In this document: positions 21,856 through 24,925 of the stretch, one piece after another
Position numbering within the stretch: the stretch's first letter is position 1
How the letters are laid out: each line of letters begins with the position of its first letter
Assembly (NCBI GenBank): GCA_009886305.1
Contig: QXZO01000115.1
Coordinates: 1-24,925, forward strand
Length of the DNA: 24,925 nt
Direction of reading: 5' to 3'
Source: Betaproteobacteria bacterium
GTDB lineage: Bacteria > Pseudomonadota > Gammaproteobacteria > Burkholderiales > Eutrophovitaceae
Made by a program: the position numbers and the translations under genes
The notes under the pieces: generated by a model
What the model was told of the DNA's origin: nothing
The model's input: only the letters and a program-made list of their open reading frames with translations
Database searches by the model: none

Positions 21856-21884
21856 TTGTATGAGACCCTCAACGGTTTTATACT
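21856..21884 (+). promoter_or_regulatory. phoU promoter
   Basis: TTGTAT (21856-21861) and TATACT (21879-21884) are spaced by exactly 17 bases, 31 bases before the phoU start. It is the cleanest promoter seen in the window. It implies that phoU has its own transcript, independent of rpiA and of any pst operon. The palindrome at 21886-21901 lies over its expected start site. Confidence 0.6.
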
Positions 21885-21885
21885 A

Positions 21886-21901
21886 TTACGTTAAAACGTA
21901 A
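21886..21901. repeat. Perfect inverted repeat at the phoU transcription start
   Basis: TTACGTT-AA-AACGTAA is a perfect seven-base inverted repeat with a two-base centre. It starts one base after the -10 and ends 13 bases before the phoU ATG. This position is typical of a repressor operator. It does not look like a PHO box, which is a direct repeat. Its outer half-site TTACG/CGTAA is shared with the accB-accC palindrome. Confidence 0.5.
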
Positions 21902-21914
21902 GAACTTTAAATTT

Positions 21915-22622
21915 ATGAATATTGATCAACATACGGTTAAAAAATTTGATACTGAGCTCGAGGGTTTGCGTGCTCAAATCTTAAAGATGGGCGGTTTGGT
22001 GGAGGAGCAAATCTCTCAAGCACTAAATGCTTTGTCAACCGGAGACTTAGCTCTCTGCGACCAGGTCGAGGAGGGTGATCACAAAGTCAATGCTATGGAG
22101 GTTGATATCGATGAGAAAATCAGTCGTGTTATTGCTTTGCGTCAGCCGGCAGCAGGAGATTTGCGCTTATTGATGGCATTTGAGAAAACAATTACTGATT
22201 TAGAGCGAATTGGTGATGAGGCGGATAAGATCGCGCGCATGACAAAGTTAATTTACTCGGATGAGCGTATTCGTTTGCCTCGAACCACCGAAATTCGACA
22301 TATGTCCGATGTTAGTTTGGGGATGCTAAGAAAAGCGTTGGATGCGTTTGCTAGACTCGACGCGTCTCTCACGGCTGAGGTCATAGCGAAAGACAATGTC
22401 GTTGATGAAGAATTCAAAGCTATACTCCGTCAATTAATCACTATGATGATGGAAGACCCAAGAACTATTTCGATGTCAATTGAAATGTTATTTATTGCCA
22501 AGGCTATTGAGCGTATCGGGGATCACGCAAAAAATATTGCGGAGTACGTGATCTATATCGTGAAAGGTAAAGATGTGCGGCACGTCTCCATTGAGGAGAT
22601 TGAGCGAGAGGCAAATAGCTAG
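21915..22622 (+). CDS. phoU: Phosphate-signalling protein PhoU
   Basis: PhoU acts between the Pst transporter and the PhoR kinase to hold the Pho regulon off when phosphate is plentiful. The 235-residue protein has two similar three-helix halves. Each contains the metal-binding motif: FEKTITDLERIGDEADKIA in the first half and IAKAIERIGDHAKNIAEYV in the second. Length and sequence are standard. No pstSCAB or phoBR is beside it, whereas phoU often ends the pst operon. It has its own promoter with a palindrome over the start. Confidence 0.96.
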   Translation: MNIDQHTVKKFDTELEGLRAQILKMGGLVEEQISQALNALSTGDLALCDQVEEGDHKVNAMEVDIDEKISRVIALRQPAAGDLRLLMAFEKTITDLERIGDEADKIARMTKLIYSDERIRLPRTTEIRHMSDVSLGMLRKALDAFARLDASLTAEVIAKDNVVDEEFKAILRQLITMMMEDPRTISMSIEMLFIAKAIERIGDHAKNIAEYVIYIVKGKDVRHVSIEEIEREANS

Positions 22623-22661
22623 TTGGGTAAATGGTCCACAATTTAGGTTAATCAGCGTTGC

Positions 22662-22931
22662 TCAACCAACAGGTACGAAGCCTTGCGCGCTATCAGCGCC
22701 ACTACCGAAGAAATAGTTCTCAGTCTGTTCTTTCAAATATTTCCTTGCCTCAGGGTCTGCGAGATTAAGTCTATTCTCGTTCACAAGCATTTTTTGTTGT
22801 TCTAGCCAGGTTTGCCAAGCCTTCTTCGACACGTTTTGAAAGATACGTTCTCCGAGTTCCCCCGGAAAAGGTGGAAAGCCCATTGCCTCTTGATCTGGGC
22901 CTAATTTGATACATGTGATAGTTTTGCTCAT
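22662..22931 (-). CDS. yggX: YggX, Fe(II)-trafficking/oxidative-protection protein
   Basis: The 89-residue protein matches YggX: N-terminal C7 in TITCIKLG, then FPPFPGELGERIFQNVSKKAW, and the final residue block with NYFFGSG. YggX protects Fe-S clusters and takes part in iron handling under oxidative stress. C7 is the conserved cysteine important for function. It follows argA by 20 bases and is the last gene of this minus-strand group, converging on phoU across 39 bases in which no clear terminator is seen. Confidence 0.96.
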   Translation of the reverse strand: MSKTITCIKLGPDQEAMGFPPFPGELGERIFQNVSKKAWQTWLEQQKMLVNENRLNLADPEARKYLKEQTENYFFGSGADSAQGFVPVG

Positions 22932-22951
22932 ATTGTTTTTTCTAATACCGA

Positions 22952-24274
22952 TTATTTGATTATTTTGTTATATATTTTTGAATTTCTTTGATAGTTATAC
23001 AATTTTGCTTTTTCTTTTGGTAACCCTGCTAACACTGTCTTTTTGAAGCCATTCTCCAAGAACCAATGAGACGATTGTGTGGTGAGGACGAAAACATGTT
23101 TCAGTTTTTGTTTGGTACAGTTTGTTTCGACTACCTTTAAAAGTCGTTCGCCTACCCCTGTGTTTTGGAAATCCGGATGTACGGCAAGACAGGCTAACTC
23201 GCCGATCTGTTCTTCTATGAACGGATTCAACGCGACACATCCAATAATAAGTCCATCGTGTACAACAACCGTAAATTTCTGAATTTCGGTTTCAAGTGTT
23301 TCACGGGGTCGTTTAACTAAGACGCCTTTACTTTCCAGCGGGTCAATTAGGCTAAGTATGCCGCCAATATCATCCTGGGTTGCGGTTCGAATCGCTTCTA
23401 AACGATCCCGACTTATCATGGTACCAATTCCCTCGTGCGTGAAGAGCTCGAGGAGTATGCCACCATTAATTTTTTGATCAATGAGATGAATTCGGCTAAC
23501 CCCTTCCTCAGAAGCTTTTATGAGCCCTTGCCAAAAGAGATCTTGAGGTGGAGTTTTGTTTTTTCTCTTCGCCAGCGCTTCAACCTCGGAAGTAGTTAGT
23601 TCAGTTATTAAGTTGTCTTGCTTATTACTTATGCCTGTTTGGTCGCAAAGATAAATTAATTTATTTGCTTTGATGGCAATTGCAACTTCGGTTGCAACAT
23701 CTTCATGGGAGAGGTTAAATATTTCCCCAGTTACTGAATACCCTAGAGGTGATACAAGAACCAACTCGCCATCTTCTAGCTTTTGAACAATGGCCTCATG
23801 CCTGATTTTCCTTACATCTCCAGAGTAGAGCATGTCTACTCCGTTAATAATTCCTTTTGGTTGAGCAATAACAAAGTTTCCAGATGTGACTCGGATAGCG
23901 CTTCCGGCCAGTGGTGTGCTCGGAAGACCCATGGAGAGCAGAGCTTCTATTTCTAGTCGTAATCGACCATTGGCTTCCTTGACGCATGTTAAGGTTTCTT
24001 CGTCAGTTACTCTAATCTGATGATCTGAGAAATTGCTTTTTAATTTTTTTGATTTGAGTGATCGTTCAATTTGTGCCCTTGCTCCGTGGACCAACACGAC
24101 CTTTACCCCCACGCTAACCAATAAATTAATATCATGCGTTAGTTCTGTGAAATTGCCCTCCTCAATTACGTCACCGTCAAACGCAATAACGAATGTTTGC
24201 CCCCTAAAGGTTCGAATGTAGGGTGCCGCTGACCTAAACCAAGTGACGAATTCCGTTGAGGTGCTCATATTCAT
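22952..24274 (-). CDS. argA: N-acetylglutamate synthase (classical ArgA)
   Basis: ArgA makes N-acetylglutamate from acetyl-CoA and glutamate, the first step of arginine synthesis. The 440-residue protein has the N-terminal amino-acid-kinase-like regulatory domain (about 10-290: VVLVHGARAQIERSL, GIINGVDMLYSGDVRKI, GIGTMISRD) and the C-terminal GNAT acetyltransferase domain (about 295-440). The latter shows IGELACLAVHPDFQNTGVGERLL, with the Q/R-x-x-G-x-G/A acetyl-CoA loop as Q-N-T-G-V-G. The kinase-like domain normally mediates arginine feedback inhibition. The usual early glycine motif reads IAFDGDVIEEGNF here. The gene lies nine bases after the SDR stop. Confidence 0.95.
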   Translation of the reverse strand: MNMSTSTEFVTWFRSAAPYIRTFRGQTFVIAFDGDVIEEGNFTELTHDINLLVSVGVKVVLVHGARAQIERSLKSKKLKSNFSDHQIRVTDEETLTCVKEANGRLRLEIEALLSMGLPSTPLAGSAIRVTSGNFVIAQPKGIINGVDMLYSGDVRKIRHEAIVQKLEDGELVLVSPLGYSVTGEIFNLSHEDVATEVAIAIKANKLIYLCDQTGISNKQDNLITELTTSEVEALAKRKNKTPPQDLFWQGLIKASEEGVSRIHLIDQKINGGILLELFTHEGIGTMISRDRLEAIRTATQDDIGGILSLIDPLESKGVLVKRPRETLETEIQKFTVVVHDGLIIGCVALNPFIEEQIGELACLAVHPDFQNTGVGERLLKVVETNCTKQKLKHVFVLTTQSSHWFLENGFKKTVLAGLPKEKAKLYNYQRNSKIYNKIIK

Positions 24275-24283
24275 TGTGACTAT

Positions 24284-24925
24284 TTATTTGGGTGTCATTC
24301 TTATAGCGCCATCTAACCTGATTGTCTCACCATTTAACATCACGTTATCAAAGATGCTGTGAACCAGGCCGGCGTATTCGCTTGGTTTTCCAAGTCGCGA
24401 TGGAAATGGAACCTGTTTTCCTAGTGAGTCTTGAACTTCTTTGGGCATACCCATGAGCATTGCTGTTTCAAAGATGCCGGGTGCGATGGTGATTATTCTG
24501 ATGCCGCTTCTGGAGAGATCTCGAGCGATAGGCAGCGTCATCCCTGCGATACCTCCTTTTGATGCAGCATAAGCTACCTGGCCGATTTGCCCATCGAATG
24601 CTGCCACTGATGCGGTATTGATAATAACTCCGCGCTCCCCGTTTTCATTAGGGTCTTGTTTTGCCATTGCGTCAGCTGCAACTCTTAGCATATTAAACGA
24701 TCCGATCAAATTGATATTAATCACTTTGGCGAATGTTTCTAGTCTGTGTGGACCGTTTTTACCTATAGTTTTTTCCCCAATTGCGATACCTGCGCAATTA
24801 ACAAGGCCTTGTAATCCTCCAAATGCAGATTGCGCTAGAGATATGGTTGTATTTGCATGTTCTTCTTGAGTGACGTCGCATTCAATAAAACGTGCGGCAG
24901 CACCAATTTGATTCGCCAGCGCTTG
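24284..24925 (-). CDS. 3-hydroxyacyl-CoA dehydrogenase-type SDR (5' truncated)
   Basis: The frame is open to the window edge, giving 213 C-terminal residues; the first codon and the GxxxGxG cofactor motif lie beyond base 24925. Visible parts are the NAG-type motif N43-C-A-G46 (LVNCAGIAIG), the catalytic S106, Y119 and K123 (NTASVAAFDG and VAYAASKGG), and the tail PSRLGKPSEYAGLVHSI with IRLDGAIRMTPK. This is the pattern of 3-hydroxyacyl-CoA dehydrogenase type 2 (HSD17B10-like), which acts in short/branched-chain fatty-acid or isoleucine degradation. It is followed by argA nine bases later. The GTG at 24724 is an internal codon, not the start. The precise substrate cannot be fixed. Confidence 0.9.
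   Translation of the reverse strand, partial: QALANQIGAAARFIECDVTQEEHANTTISLAQSAFGGLQGLVNCAGIAIGEKTIGKNGPHRLETFAKVININLIGSFNMLRVAADAMAKQDPNENGERGVIINTASVAAFDGQIGQVAYAASKGGIAGMTLPIARDLSRSGIRIITIAPGIFETAMLMGMPKEVQDSLGKQVPFPSRLGKPSEYAGLVHSIFDNVMLNGETIRLDGAIRMTPK

Noticed and set aside
22640..22668. GGTT...AACC inverted repeat between phoU and yggX as a bidirectional terminator
   Set aside because: Only the outer four bases pair well; the interior has several mismatches and no T-run follows on either strand.

Overview
The window reads as chromosomal core DNA of a gammaproteobacterium. The evidence is the aroQ-accB-accC-prmA-DUF3426 block, petABC followed by sspA-sspB, the coq7/osmC pair, sucCD, Cca, RpiA, PhoU, YggX and a classical two-domain ArgA. 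Base composition is moderately AT-rich by eye, spacing is tight, and many starts are GTG or TTG. Together with periplasmic thiosulfate-oxidation (Sox) genes this suits a small-genome aquatic gammaproteobacterium that supplements heterotrophy with reduced sulfur. The lineage is an inference; there is no rRNA here to fix it.

Layout. 1-162: the 3' end of a probable SDR/epimerase gene. 228-1217: a stand-alone DsbD alpha domain and a membrane-anchored TlpA thioredoxin, where relatives usually have a full-length DsbD. 1408-5528: aroQ-accB-accC-prmA-zinc-ribbon DUF3426 protein, then gcvH (5583-5966) without the other glycine-cleavage genes and possibly a tiny membrane ORF. 6116-8674 (minus): moaC-soxX-soxY-soxZ-soxA. 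No soxB or soxCD is present. 8761-10895 (plus): the BepA-like protease and coq7. 10914-11336 (minus): an OsmC-family protein. 11555-15186 (plus): the cytochrome bc1 operon petABC and the stringent-starvation pair sspAB. 15230-15305: tRNA-Thr(UGU), which leads directly into a secreted coiled-coil protein of unknown function and then sucCD. 17783-18593 (minus): a YfcG-like glutathione transferase and a 58-residue cysteine-rich CWC protein whose stop overlaps the sucD stop. 18681-18893: a DUF2905 membrane protein. 18920-21038 (minus): an NDUFA9-like SDR and the CCA-adding enzyme. 21165-22622 (plus): rpiA and phoU. 22662-24925 (minus): a 3-hydroxyacyl-CoA dehydrogenase-type SDR (cut by the window end), argA and yggX.

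How they work together. The Sox proteins would hand electrons from thiosulfate to c-type cytochromes in the periplasm. The bc1 complex, Coq7 (ubiquinone synthesis) and succinyl-CoA synthetase belong to the aerobic respiratory core. MoaC makes molybdenum cofactor precursor, which the sulfane dehydrogenase SoxCD would need if it is encoded elsewhere. The DsbD-alpha/TlpA pair may supply periplasmic reductant.

No mobile element, CRISPR array, phage gene or rRNA was seen, and no gene-free stretch reaches 300 bases. The points most worth a second look are the dismantled DsbD, the soxB-less Sox operon behind moaC, short perfect palindromes in front of aroQ, accC and phoU, a U:U mismatch in the tRNA-Thr anticodon stem, and two small genes (the coiled-coil and CWC proteins).
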